Shown here in pieces: positions 1 through 10,400 of a stretch of 25,128 nt of DNA. The translations under genes were made by a program, and so were the position numbers. A model generated the notes under the pieces. It had not been told where the DNA came from and made no database searches. It saw nothing but the letters and a program-made list of their open reading frames with translations. Origin of the DNA: Entophlyctis helioformis (Eukaryota > Chytridiomycota > Chytridiomycetes > Chytridiales > Chytriomycetaceae). How positions within the stretch are numbered: position 1 is the first letter of the stretch; each line of letters opens with the position of its first letter. The DNA is taken from NCBI GenBank assembly GCA_025526915.1, contig JAHLKH010000279.1, positions 1 through 25,128 on the forward strand, in the 5' to 3' direction.

Positions 1-1917
1 ACGCAACGATTGAATCGCTGTCCGAAGGCGACAAGAACCTGGTGCAGATTCAGTTGTCGAACACCAAGACCCGCACCATGTCGCTGATCTCGCCGAGAGG
101 CGGGCTGATGGGCAACGAGCTGATCGACTCGGCGCTGGACGAGATCAAGCGGAAAATCATCGGGAGCCGCTTGTCTGCATGGTCGTCTGTCGAGCCAGCT
201 GACCAAGAGGTGCAAGAGTCCGAGTACGTCATTGAGCGGTTTCTGCACGCATCTCTCTTGGCGGCATTGGCTTGAACTGGGCTCTTGTGTATCTGACTCT
301 CTTGTCCTCTGCTGCACTGGATTTGGCTGTCGACAGACCGGAGAGCTCGGTGCTGTTCCGTCTTGGCACGAGCAAGTACTCCATCTATAAATGCTCAACC
401 TACATCAGGCCGTGGATGGCCCACGCCAGGCTGCAGCCGTGGACCGTCCGACAGTTTGTCATTGCATATGCACTGTGAGTCTTGCCAGTCGATCGTTCAA
501 GCCTCGCTGCCCTGCCGTTTTCACTGACTCGCTCGAGCGGACTGTGATTGCGACAGGCTTGTGTACCGCACATCGTCGTCGATTGCATCGTGGGGCGCCG
601 CATCCAGAGAAGCCGCGGGTGAAGGAGGGGACACTAAACCACGGCGAGTGTCGGCCATCCACGCCGCAGCCTCCACATCCACCACGGCAGGACCCGCAGC
701 ATCCTCACCTGCACCGGGATCCATGTCAGTCACGGGCATGCCCTCGACCATGAGCGTCTTTTTCGCAGACGCCGTCGACGACCAGCGGGTCTATGAGAAT
801 CTGCAGCTGTCATTCCCGCGCGACAAGACCGTGGGAGAGCTGAGCGCCACGGAACGCGCCGAGCTCCTCACGCGCATCGACAAGCTCAACAGCTCGACCA
901 TGACGCGGCTGGCACCCAAGAAACGCAACCCCATGCCGTCGCCCGCGTTTGAGTCGCTTGCGGCTATCCGTGCGCGGCTGTGTCCGAATCCGTCGCGTGG
1001 GCGAGGCAGTCGTCGGCCACTCACGGCTGAAGAAGATGCAATCAGACGGTGAGGCCGAGGAGGAGTGCGAGTGCGAGTGCGAGTGTGGTTGGCGGTCGAG
1101 AACGCCGGACTGACGCGTGTGCATTGGTATCCATCGACAGGAACGAGTGCGGACTGATTATTACTCTGGGTCCGCACAAGTACGCGGTGCGGGCGGCCCT
1201 GGAGCAGCTCGCCTTCTGGCTGGAAGATCCCGTTGTTCACTTGTGGACGGCCGAGCAGCTCATTGTTGTCTATGCAACGCAAGTCCCACTCGCCACCCTC
1301 CCCTTCCTCTCTCTCTCTCCTCTCTCTCCTTCTCTCCCTTTGCCCTCTTCACACACCGTTCGTGCTCCGCGTAGACCAAGGACTGACTCGATCCGCCCAA
1401 CCTTGTAGGTTCATTTACCGTATCCAGGGCACCGTCGGCAACTTTAAAGCCAACTTCTCGGCCGATTTCGACGAGGCGACTGTCGGCATGGAGCGCAAGA
1501 CGCCGGATCCCTCGCAAGCAGCGTCAGCGTCGACTGCCTTGGTCGACACGTCGTCCATTGCGTCTGCGGCGGACCATGTGGCTTCGACTGCTGTTGCGTC
1601 TGGTGTGGCTGTAGCGCCAGTGTCTGTGTCCAAGGAGGTGGAGGCGGCTGCAAAGGCGGCTGCGCAAGTGGCTGGCAAGTGGCTGCCAAAGTGGCTGCGC
1701 AAGTGTCAGGCTCGGCTAACGGCCAGTCCAACGACCATGGCAACATGAGCGACAGTGCCGGCACCGAAACAAAGTCCTTGTCGGATATGGCGTACGACAA
1801 CGTGTTTGCCGAGCACGGTGTTGGCATGATGGACGATGACGAGACGACGACGACGACGACGAGGACGGGCCGTCCATGACCGACTTTGAAGAGGATCTGG
1901 CCGTCAAGCCAGAATGA
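1..1917 (+). CDS. Unrecognised spliced protein with a duplicated 46-residue module (5' partial)
   Basis: The gene enters the window already open (codons from base 3), so its start is missing. Inferred exons are 3-223, 337-474, 557-1048, 1141-1278 and 1409-1917. Introns start GTACGT, GTGAGT, GTGAGG and GCAAGT and all end in AG. Exons 2 and 4 are both exactly 138 nt, have the same phases, and encode alignable modules sharing LG..KY, a W, WT..Q and YA; each is followed by a similar (L/F)(V/I)YR start of the next exon. Exon 3 is Ser/Ala-rich. Exon 5 begins FIYRIQGTVGN, becomes Ala/Val-rich, then acidic, ending DLAVKPE. Exon 5 needs two frame changes, near 1671-1679 and 1841-1846, each explained by one missing base; without them a stop falls at 1746-1748. 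With two added bases the exons total exactly 500 codons. I do not recognise the family. The hydrophobic modules could be membrane-associated, but that is a guess. Confidence 0.65.
337..474 (+). repeat. Duplicated exon, copy 1 (138 nt)
   Basis: This exon of the first gene is bounded by phase-2 introns on both sides. It encodes a module with LGTSKY, a central W, WTVRQ and a terminal YA(L). It aligns without gaps to the exon at 1141-1278, and both intron positions fall at the same codon and phase. Confidence 0.75.
1141..1278 (+). repeat. Duplicated exon, copy 2 (138 nt)
   Basis: This is the second copy of the 46-codon module, with LGPHKY, a W, WTAEQ and YA(T). It has the same length and the same 2-2 intron phases as copy 1. 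Its downstream intron uses a GC donor (GCAAGT at 1279). Copy 1 uses GTGAGT at the equivalent place. Confidence 0.75.
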
Positions 1918-1997
1918 CTTGCGCGCGATCAATGAACTTGCTTGCTGTTGGTGTGACGGGATGACGGGATTGTGGGGTATGTACATGCAGGGGCGCT

Positions 1998-3058
1998 TTA
2001 TTTTAATGGGGCGGAGAGCGACGATGCCATTGCGGGCTTTGAGGAGCCGAACCCGCCGAATCCCATGACGGCCGCCATGTCGTCGTCAATGCCCTCGCCT
2101 AACGCGGCCAGGTGCGCGTCTTTCGCGTCCTGCTTGGCCTTCTTCTTGCGGTCCCGCCGGTCCGTCTTTTCCTGCTCTTCGGCCGCCCGCCTCTTCTCTC
2201 GCTCTGCCCGAAAGTCTATCGGTGGCCGCAGCCCGTGGCGGCAGTGGCAAGTGGTCAGCGTGATGCAGAGCGAGACAGGCACCACGATCGATGGCTGACG
2301 AGCGATCGATGCGCATGGGTGGCGAGCGCGCACTTACCGACAGTCACTTTGGGTGCGTTCTTTGCCTGTTTGTGGAAGAGCAGCCGTGCTCGCACCTGCT
2401 CGACCGTTGATCGCTGTGCCCGTGGCGCATACCCCGCCGCCTTCAGATCTGTCATATCCACACATGCACACACACGGCCAGCCAGATGCCTGCCATTAGT
2501 TCCGCATTCGCTGCACCGACCGCCACGCCGGCCACGTACGCTGGATGCTGTTCAGGTGGTCCAGAAACGTCATGTTGTCCTTGTACGTGCGGTCGCAGAG
2601 CGCGCAGTGGAAGCCGGGCTGCGTGCCGTCTGACGTGTCCACGACCACTGTCTTGCCGACCGATGCTGCGAACCCGAGGTCGCCGTCACGCGCTGTGATG
2701 AGGCTCGGCACCAGCGGCTTCTCGCCCGCCTCGGCTGTCGGATGGCTGTCAGTGCGTCTGTCCGCCTGCCTGTCTGCCTGCTAGCCTGCCTGCCAGGTGC
2801 GCTCACCTCGCCGTGCGTCCTCGTCCATGACCCGCTGCACACGCTCCGTCTCTTCTGTGCGCTTGAGCTGGCCGGCCTGCCGCAGCACGGCCTTCTTGGC
2901 ATACTCGTCCTTGTCCCATGTGCGTCGGAACCCCGTGTCGCCCTGTCCCGCCGTCGGCACCGCACACGGTCAGCCATGCCGGCATCTCGCCACGCCCCAC
3001 CAGGCCCGTCCGCACTTGCCTTTGTGCCGTACACGCCTCCGCCCTTGCTGCTACTCAT
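1998..3058 (-). CDS. SNU23: SNU23/ZMAT2-like U4/U6.U5 tri-snRNP zinc-finger protein
   Basis: This is a pre-mRNA splicing factor, a nuclear component of the spliceosomal tri-snRNP/B complex. Five exons read 3058-3020, 2942-2807, 2734-2540, 2448-2338 and 2215-1998, totalling 699 nt (232 aa), divisible by three. The start follows from an MSSSKGGGVYGTK exon joining to FRRTWDKDEYAKKA, the family's N-terminal RR.WDKDEY signature. Exon 3 carries the matrin-type zinc finger: FHCALC (C-x2-C) and FLDHLNSIQ, with the second His created across the next splice (H-x5-H). Exon 4 has QRSTVEQVRARL, matching the family's ERSTLDQVKKR. Exon 5 is a charged helix ending DDDMAAVMGFGGFGSSK, almost identical to the family's C-terminal motif. 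Donors are GCAAGT, GTGAGC, GTACGT and GTAAGT; the first is a GC-AG intron, the only one of the right phase. Assignment is strong; length is typical. Confidence 0.93.
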
Positions 3059-3119
3059 TGAACGATGTGATGTAAAGTGGCAAGTGGCCAGATATCAACT
3101 CATAGCAGTTCATTCATTC

Positions 3120-4158
3120 TCATGCAACGGCAGCCGCTTGTTGCCGGAGCTGAGAATAGTACTCGCTGATCGGCATCTGCATGTCAAGCACACGCACGTC
3201 GGGCACAGCATCGCCTGCATCCACGTCGGCAGCGGCTGCCACCTCGACATCCAGGTCGTACTTGGACCTCGACCGCACAATCGCATGTCCGCCGCGCTTC
3301 ACCGGCCCGTCTGCATCGTCGTTCTTGCCGCCCGCCATCGCGTCGTCTGCGCTTGCGACCGCAATGGCCGACAAGTCGTAGTTGGAGCGTGACCGCACGA
3401 TGGCGTGGCCGCGGTGCTGTGGCTCGTCCGACAGGTCAAGGTCGACGCTGGCAACAACGGCTGACAGGTCGTAGTTGGAGCGCGATCGCACAATCGCGTG
3501 GCCGCGGCGCTGCGGCTCGTCGTCCTTGTCGCTGTACAATGCCGACGGGTCGGTCTCGTCGTAGGCGTCGTAGAAGGCCTCGGCCTCGGGCATTGACATC
3601 GGCATCGGCGACGGCGTCTGAGAACGACGCGGGAGATTCGGTAGACGGAGACGAGATGCTGGGAACGGTCGGCATGAGCTGCGGCTTGGCTTCGGACACG
3701 GACAGGGTATCATTGTCCGTCTCGGTGGTCTCCGTCTCCATCGTCAGCGCGGTTGCAGTGACGGCCGTCGTCGTCGTCGTCGTCGTCGTCGTCGAGGTGA
3801 TTGCATGTGACACGGTTGTCGTCGTCACCGTGTGCACATCTGCTGTGGTAGAAAGCGAGACGACGGGTGGCGGGCCGTCTATAGCAGGAGCAGCAGGAGC
3901 AGCGGGAGCAGCCGTCGAGGTGCTCGTGGCCGTGGCAGTCGTGTCCTTGGGGGCGTCCATGTCGATTGCCACTGATGCTGCGTCTGGCGCAGCCGGGCCG
4001 TCGCTGGGATCGGCGCTCGCACCGTACCCAATGCTCTTGGCGGCGTCAGCCGAAGACGCCTTGCGCGTCGATCGAGGAGCGCACATGCCGACGGCAGCAA
4101 CGATGCATGCAACGGCAGCAACGGCACCAATGATGCCTGGAAGAGCGACGGCGGACAT
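3120..4158 (-). CDS. Unrecognised single-pass membrane protein with Thr-rich stalk and three RSRSxYDL repeats
   Basis: The chosen start (4158) gives an N-terminus with one hydrophobic segment at about residues 7-25 (PGIIGAVAAVACIVAAVGMC). An in-frame ATG 17 codons upstream (4209) is possible. The segment is followed by an Ala/Ser/Pro-rich part and a Thr-rich stretch with nine Thr in a row, encoded by a triplet repeat near 3766-3794. The C-terminal part is acidic, holds three copies of a motif GHAIVRSRS(N/K)YDL, and stops at 3120. The two parts lie in different frames. The change needs one extra base or two missing ones, unlike the single-base deletions elsewhere. An intron of about 82 nt ending at the strong acceptor TTCTCAG near 3620 would fix it, but its donor would be weak. 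I do not recognise a family. The stop is 61 bp from the SNU23 start, on the same strand. Confidence 0.55.
3245..3530 (-). repeat. Three diverged coding repeats (GHAIVRSRSxYDL)
   Basis: Three copies of a DNA block encoding GHAIVRSRS(N/K)YDL lie at about 3255-3300, 3375-3420 and 3470-3515. The first two in protein order (nearest 3500 and 3400) are preceded by DEPQ(R/H)R and followed by SA. The third carries K for N and is followed by DVEVAA. Third-codon positions differ between copies, so the repeat is kept at protein level. Confidence 0.8.
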
Positions 4159-4425
4159 GGGAGTGGATCGATGGCGGGCGGACTGAGCTGAGCGAAACAG
4201 TGCACGCACGTTCGAGGGACTGCCCCGCCTTTTGAATGGCCGAAAAGATGCTCAGGTCCGCATGGTGTGTCTGGCGTGCGTCGTGTGCACGAGCCAGCCC
4301 AAGCGCCGGCCAGCCAGCCAGTCAGCCAGCCAGACACGAGGAGGCGATGGATGAGCGATGGATGCGAGCACGAGCGCTGCGCACACACACCGACACGCGC
4401 GCGAGTTGCTCCGCCTTGCCCCCAC

Positions 4426-4493
4426 GATAAGCCGTTGGCACGTGAAGCCAAACGCGATAAGCTTCGTCGGCACGTGCACACTGTGCCGATAAG
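4426..4493. promoter_or_regulatory. Array of three GATAAG and two CACGTG motifs
   Basis: GATAAG occurs at 4426-4431, 4456-4461 and 4488-4493, all on the + strand. The palindrome CACGTG (bHLH/E-box type) occurs at 4439-4444 and 4471-4476, alternating with them. Spacings are 30, 32 and 32 bp. GATA-factor and bHLH sites are known fungal regulatory motifs. That this array regulates RRP1 or the divergent gene is inference from position. Confidence 0.5.
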
Positions 4494-4770
4494 GGCCTGA
4501 TGCATTGCGCATCTGGTGCACATCTGCTGAGCAACCGGAGCGCCATTTCATCCCTCCGGCTCACATCCCTGCACCACTCATCTGGCCTCTCCGACCCGGA
4601 CTGGGCCAGCGCAGCACAAGGGCGGAGGCGGAGCACTGATCCAGCTGGCTGATGGCCGCCTTGAGCCCCTTTCCCTTTCATCAGTCATCTGGCTCTGCTG
4701 GCCGCCGGCTTTGGCCGTGCCTCGCTGGCTCGCAGCTGGCTGATCTTGGCTTGCTGGCTCGCTCAAGCCG

Positions 4771-4820
4771 TGTTTGAAAACTGTTTGAAGACTCTTTGAA
4801 TATTCTTTGCAAATTTTGAT
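4771..4820 (+). promoter_or_regulatory. RRP1: 11-bp phased TTTGAA repeat upstream of RRP1
   Basis: TTTGAA occurs at 4773, 4784 and 4795 and TTTGCA at 4806, at an exact 11-bp period (about one helical turn), within an AT-rich island 65-115 bp before the RRP1 start codon. It may be core promoter DNA or a transcription start region. No classical TATA box is evident. Confidence 0.45.
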
Positions 4821-4884
4821 TGACACGAATTGCAGAGATTTCGAGAAAAAAAAATTCTGGCCGGCTTTCGACAAACGCAGCGCC

Positions 4885-7334
4885 ATGACGAGTAAGGGAA
4901 ACGGCGCAAGTGCAAGTGGGCGTCTGCTGCCCGTGTCGCTTCCTGACTCTGCGCTGCTCGTGACGTCGCCCTCTGCAGCCGTTTCATCAGCCTCGACCGT
5001 CTCGGGCATCGCTGGGTTCGGCAAGCGTCTTGCGCATTCGGGTATGTGGCTGCCGAGTTGCTTCTGGCGAATGCCTGCTGCATGCCTGGCCCGTCGTCGC
5101 CATGAATAGACAGCGGCAGTCGTGGCTGCATATCCTGCGTCGCTGCCTCTGGCTGCTCAAACAGCTTCTTGTCTGCCTTGTCCGGCCTGCTGTTGTGCCG
5201 CCATCTTGCTCACACGTCTTGTTCGCCCGGCTTCCAGAAAAGAAGATTCGTGATCTGGCCGTCAAGTCGCTGCAAGAGTACCTCATCGCCAATGCAGAGA
5301 GCCTCTCTGACTTGGATTTCCTCAAGCTGTGGAAGGGTCTCTTCTACTGTGAGTCGCACGCAGCAACCCAGCATCACTGCACTCATCTCCGAAGCTGTCG
5401 CACTGATCCGCGCATCCATCTCTCCGTGTGCATGTAGGCTACTGGATGTCGGACAAGCCCCTGATCCAGCAGGATCTGGCACAGAAGCTCGCGTCCACCA
5501 TCATGACGCTGCCCGTGTCCCAGGCCCCGCGGTACATCCGCTCGTTCTGGAAGATCTTCCTCATGGAGTGGTACAACATCGACCGCCTCAGACTCGACAA
5601 GTTCTACCAGCTGTGCCGTCAGTTCCAGCAATGGTCGTTCCGGTGGTTGCATTCGCAGGACTGGAATGCCGAGCTCATTGCAGAGTATCTGGCCATCATG
5701 AACGAAGGCCCATTGAGGTGGGTTGTTGCCGATCGCTTCTTTGGCAGTCTCGCTAGCCAGGCAGCTGACGGTGTGGCTGTTGGCAGTATCAACGTTGGAT
5801 CTGTGCCGGACAGTCTCCGGTACCATACCGCCGAGGCACTGCTTCAGGAACTTGCCAAGGCACTTGCTGCCGAGGGCGTCGAGGTGGGCATCTCTTTTTC
5901 TGCAACGGTGCTGTCAAGTGTCGTGTGCTCACCGTCTGCTTGAATGCTTGCAATGCGCAAACAGACTCTTCCCAAGCACGCCTTTGACAGCATCACGGAT
6001 CCATTCTTCCAAGCCCTGTCCAGGAGCCACAACCAGATGCTGTTTACGCGTCTTCGCAGCGAAGTGCTCGACCTCTGGCTCAAGGGTGAGGCGTGGTGAT
6101 GGGCCATCTGCAGCATCGACGTGACTAACATGTGCCAACATCCAGATCAAGATGAGATGGATGAGGACGACGACGAGGATGCACAAGAAACGACAAAGAC
6201 GACGCCTGCCTCGGTTGTCAAGTCGGTCCTGTCGCCAGACCAGCTGCTCGACCGTCTCCACGACATCATCTCTGATCCGGCCACTCTCCAGTGCAACCGC
6301 AGAAACCTGATTGCGTTCAACAAGGAGCTGGCCAAGTCCATGGGCAAGACGTACGTTGCCACGCCAGCCGTGCTTGGTGGCGTACAGGGTTTCCCCGAGA
6401 CCCTCGCCCCTTCTTCTTCGTTGTCGTCCAAGGCGGACAAGAAGAGCAAAAAGGCCAAGAAGGCTGCCAAGGCGGCCGAGCGCTTGTCTGACGACGCCGA
6501 CATGGACCAAGATGTCAACGAGAAGGAGACCAAAAAGTCCAACAAGCGCAAGGCTGCAGAGGTCGAGGCTGTCGATGCCGACGATGCCGAGGACGAGGCG
6601 GCAGATGAAGACGGCAGCGAAGACGTACACGAGCCCACTGTTGCCGATGCAGAGGACGATGCTGATGACGCGGAGGGCAATGGCGATGCAGAGACAAATG
6701 GCAATGACGACGACGACGACGACGACGACGACGCGGGCGAGGATGAGGCGGAGGCGGAGGCGAGAGAGGCCCAGCGTGCCTCGCCCAACAAGAGAGCAAG
6801 GCTCGAGGAGGCCGAGTCGGCAGAGGGCAATGGAGATCTGGATGTGGACGCGTCTCAGTCGTCCACCGTTGAGGCTTCGCAGGAACGCAAGTCTGTTCGC
6901 TGGGGCGAGAAGCTCCGTGTCAAGAGTGAGTGCGAGCAACGCATGCGTATTGCTGTTTATTGCTATAAGACTGACTGACTGGTGTGTTCAACTCTCTCTC
7001 TTCTTGTGCAGCCTTCTTCAAGGCCAAGCCCATCGCCAAGGCGACGGATCCCGCCACGCCGCCACCCAAGACGGGCACAGCAGCCAAGCCCGTGCTCAAG
7101 CGCGCACCCGGCACTGCGTCTCCCGTCGTTGTGCTCACCGACGACGACAGCAGCCTTGCCGCCAACACGATCAGCAACTCTGTGTCCAAGTTTGCCAATG
7201 CTGCGCTGGCCAACCGCGCCGATCGGGGTGCGTCTGGCGGCAGCAAGAACGCCAAGAAGAACAAGAAGAAGAAGAAGGCTGCCAAGGCTGCCAAGGCTGC
7301 CGCCGCCGCTGCTGCTGCTGCTGCTTCACAATAA
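4885..7334 (+). CDS. RRP1: RRP1 (Nop52 family) ribosomal RNA processing protein
   Basis: This nucleolar protein acts in 27S pre-rRNA processing for the 60S subunit. Inferred exons are 4885-5041, 5238-5348, 5438-5717, 5787-5883, 5965-6085, 6146-6925 and 7012-7334, summing to 1869 nt (622 aa) with no frame break. Residues 53 on read KKIRDLAVKSLQEYL, then SDLDFLKLWKGLFYC, WMSDKPLIQQDLA and SFWKIFLMEWYNIDRLRLDKFY, which are hallmark Nop52 blocks. VPDSLRYHTAEALLQEL corresponds to the family's conserved P.GLR.H segment. Acidic stretches follow (a GAC repeat at 6706-6733 encodes a poly-Asp run), then KSVRWGEKLRVK near the C-terminus and a Lys/Ala-rich tail. The 5718-5786 segment is 69 nt, in frame and stop-free, so it could be exon rather than intron. 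The start is the first ATG in frame after the AT-rich promoter. NOP14 follows on the same strand. Confidence 0.93.
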
Positions 7335-7472
7335 ATGACATGCCATTGCACCGTTCACCGTTCACCGTTCACCGTCGGCGAACCCATCCGCTTGTTGATC
7401 TGGAAGCCGCGTCGAATTCATAAACGAAAGAAAAAAAGTTTGGCCCAACCAAGCGCAACAGCAATCGCAGTC
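7335..7472. other. RRP1-NOP14 intergenic spacer with a 7-bp tandem repeat
   Basis: The spacer between two co-oriented ribosome-biogenesis genes is only 138 bp. It contains four tandem copies of a CACCGTT-like heptamer at 7349-7376 and an A-rich stretch just before the NOP14 start. It must hold both the RRP1 3' end and the NOP14 promoter. Confidence 0.6.
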
Positions 7473-10400
7473 ATGGCCAAGGGACAAGGCGCCGGCGGGT
7501 CAGCGCTCAAGCGGCTCAAGAACTCGCTCAAGACGGCCGGCATCATCGGGCCGCAAGCCAAGGTGCGCAAAGTGTCCAAGACCAAGGGCAGCAAGAAGAA
7601 GCAGGTCGAGGCCGCCACGGCCCGCAAGGACGCCAAGACGCTGCTGCGCTCCATGTCGCAGACCGCCCGCGAATCCAACCCCTTTGAGATGCAGTTTGGC
7701 CGGCCCAAGCACGAGGTTCTTGGCCGCCGGGTCAAGGGCACGGTCGGCCGCCCCGGGCAGACCAAGAAGCGCTCAGAGGACATCCGCAAGAAGACGCTGC
7801 TCGTCGAGATGCAGCGCAAGAACAAGGACTCGGAGATTGTCGATCGTCGTATTGGCGAGAATGACCCGAACATGTCGGTCGAGGACAAGATGCTCGAGCG
7901 GTTCATGCGGGAGAAGACTGCTGCCGTGAGTGGTGCAGTGATGTGCTGTGCGATGCTGTGTGGAATGGCATGCTTTGCGATGCTGTGTGCTGACTGCATC
8001 CGTCGCTTGCAGAAACGCACGGGCCATGGATCGGCATTCAACCTCGAGGACGATGACGAGATCGAGCTCACCCACATGGGCAGATCCCTCAACGAGCCGG
8101 ATGCATTCGACGATGCTGGCCTGCGCCGCATGGAGGACGACTCTGACGATGGTGAGCTGCGTGCGCCGACTGCGATCCTGTCGTGGACCCATGCTGACGC
8201 CTCGTGTGGCGGCGTGCAGAGGGAGGGCTTGATGCCGACTTTGTGAATGCGGCGCATTTTGGCGGTTTCGGCACGACGACGAGGCGGATCCCAACGCACG
8301 CAAGTCGCACAAGGATATCATGAAGGAGGTCATGGCCAAGAGCAAGATGCACAAGGTTGGTTATGCGTCCCCACGGCGTGGTCATGCGGATGCGGACATG
8401 GGGCTGACGATCGTGTACAGAAAGAGAGACAGAGGCAAAAGGAGGAGGACTACAACCTGCAGACCCAGGTGGATGCCGAGCTCGACGACATTCGCAGTCT
8501 GCTCGCACCCATGGCCGAGACGCGTCCGCCGCCTCGCTCTGCCCGTCCGGCCGCAGCTGCGGATGGATCAGACGCGACTGCTGCTGCTGCACCCAAGCCG
8601 CCAGCACCGACCGACGAGGACTACGATCGGTTTGTCAAGGAGCTCGCCTACGAGCGTCGTGCCCAGCCCACGGACCGCCTCAAGACCGACGAGGAAGTCG
8701 CCTACGAGAGCAAGAACCGGCTCGAGAAGCTCGAGCAGGATCGACTCCGCCGCATGCAGGGTCTCGAGGAGCAGGATGCGCTCATTGCCAGCGGCCGTGG
8801 TCCCAAGCGCGGCATCAAGCGTGCTGCACAGGGCGACGATCTCGGCGATGATGACTATGCTGCCCATGTGCAAAAGACCATCGAGGACGAGGAGGAGATG
8901 CCGTTGACGTACAAGGACGGCAAGCTTGTCAACAACAAAATCTTTTTCAGCAAGACCGGCGGCAAGAAGTCTGACGACGACGAGGATAGCGACGAAGATG
9001 GCAGCGACGAGGAGGGCAGCGATGACAGTGATGAGGATGATGAGGACGACGAGGACGACGAGGACGACGAGGAAGAGGAAGAGGAAGAAGAGCAGGAAGA
9101 GAAGCGGCCTCGCAAGACTGTCAGCCGCGACACCCGCGACGAGTCCCTCGAGCCCGAGTTTGAGTTTGACGCTGGTCTCGACGAGGCAACACCATTCGAA
9201 GAGTACTCTGACGACGATGGCATGGGCGAGAACGATGACGACCAAGAGGATGGCGAGGGCGAGGACGATGAGTCTGAAGAGTCCGAGACGGAGGCTGCCG
9301 ATCGTGCCGCTCTTTCCAAGGGCGGCGAGGACGAGGATGACATTCCGTACGCCCCCAAGACACCCGAGTCTCTGGACGACTTCCTCAAGCTCATTTCCGG
9401 CCGATCGCAAACTGCCAAGGCCACGATTGTCAAGCGGCTGCGCATCCTCAACCACTCGCGTCTCGGCGCCACCGCCAAGGAGGCTCTCAAGAGCGTCACG
9501 ATGGTGCTCCTCGAGTACCGCGACTACGTGCTCACACTGCCGACACCCGATCTTGCGTCACTCAAGGCGCTTGAGGGCCATACCGTCGAGCTGTCGCGTA
9601 CCCATGCAAGCCTGGTGGCCGAGTACGCGATCGACCGTCTGACGGATATCCAGGAGACGCTTATCAAGGCCATGTCGTCCGAGTCGTCCAAGAAAAAGGT
9701 CGGCTTCCCGTCCCTGCCCGACCTCTACTTTTTGCGTCTCGTGGGCGAGGTGTTTTCAACGTCGGATCTGCAGCATGTCGTCATCACCCCTGCTATGCTT
9801 GTCATGGCCCAGTTCCTCGACCAGTGCCCGATGCGCCACATGCAGGACGCTGTCTCTGGGCTGTTCCTCTGCGAGATCTACTACGACTATGTGTTCGCGG
9901 CCAAGCGCTTTGTGCCCGAGATTGTCATCTTCGCCAACCGCCTCATTGCGTCGTTCCTTGGTCTGTCGCCAGCCAAGGTGCCGCTCATGGTTCCACTGCC
10001 CGGCATGGTCAACACTGGCTTTGCGATTGCGGACTTTTCTGCCGAGCCTGCCGAGCTGTCCCTGTCCCTGCTGCCGTCGCTTGCCAAGGCCAAGGCTGCC
10101 ACGGACAACATCAAGTGAGTATTGCTGGTTTTGTTGATGGGGTTTGTAGCAGTTCTGACGCCTTGTGGTAGGGTTGCGTTGTTGGCACAGGCAATGCACT
10201 TGATGTCGCGGTGCGCGCGGCTGTGGAACGACACTGGATCCAACATTGAGATCTTTGAGGCCACCATGCAGATGCATGCGCTCGTGCCCGTTGACCAGCT
10301 GACTGGCAGAGCCAAGGTACACACCCGCCTGGCTCTCTGTTTGCACGCCCAAGTCATGCAACATGATGCTAACATGCCGAAACATGGCGGCAACCAGGAG

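Larger units (their letters stand above)
4159..4884. other. Divergent intergenic/promoter region between the membrane-protein gene and RRP1
   Basis: About 725 bp separate the two divergent start codons. I see no supported gene; open frames here are short, differ on every strand and have repetitive composition. The region contains CAGC-rich direct repeats (about 4310-4332), a GATAAG/CACGTG motif array and an AT-richer stretch with an 11-bp periodic repeat just upstream of RRP1, both listed separately. Confidence 0.6.

Noticed and set aside
6147..6939. Long minus-strand open frames opposite RRP1 exon 6
   Set aside because: They are Ser-rich or Leu/Val-rich mirror images of the acidic Asp/Glu/Lys coding sequence and have no family features.
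7349..7376. Heptamer repeat considered as a CRISPR-like or telomere-like array
   Set aside because: It has four short tandem units without spacers and does not match a telomere repeat; it is a small tandem repeat.
7926..8012. Continuous reading through NOP14 intron 1 as extra coding sequence
   Set aside because: It is in frame and stop-free but encodes a Cys/Met-rich insertion foreign to Nop14 and has a GTGAGT donor and GCTTGCAG acceptor.
8568..9499. Long minus-strand frames opposite NOP14 exon 4, including a poly-Ser and a Leu/Val-rich hydrophobic one
   Set aside because: Both are reverse-complement readings of the Asp/Glu tract and surrounding Nop14 coding sequence.
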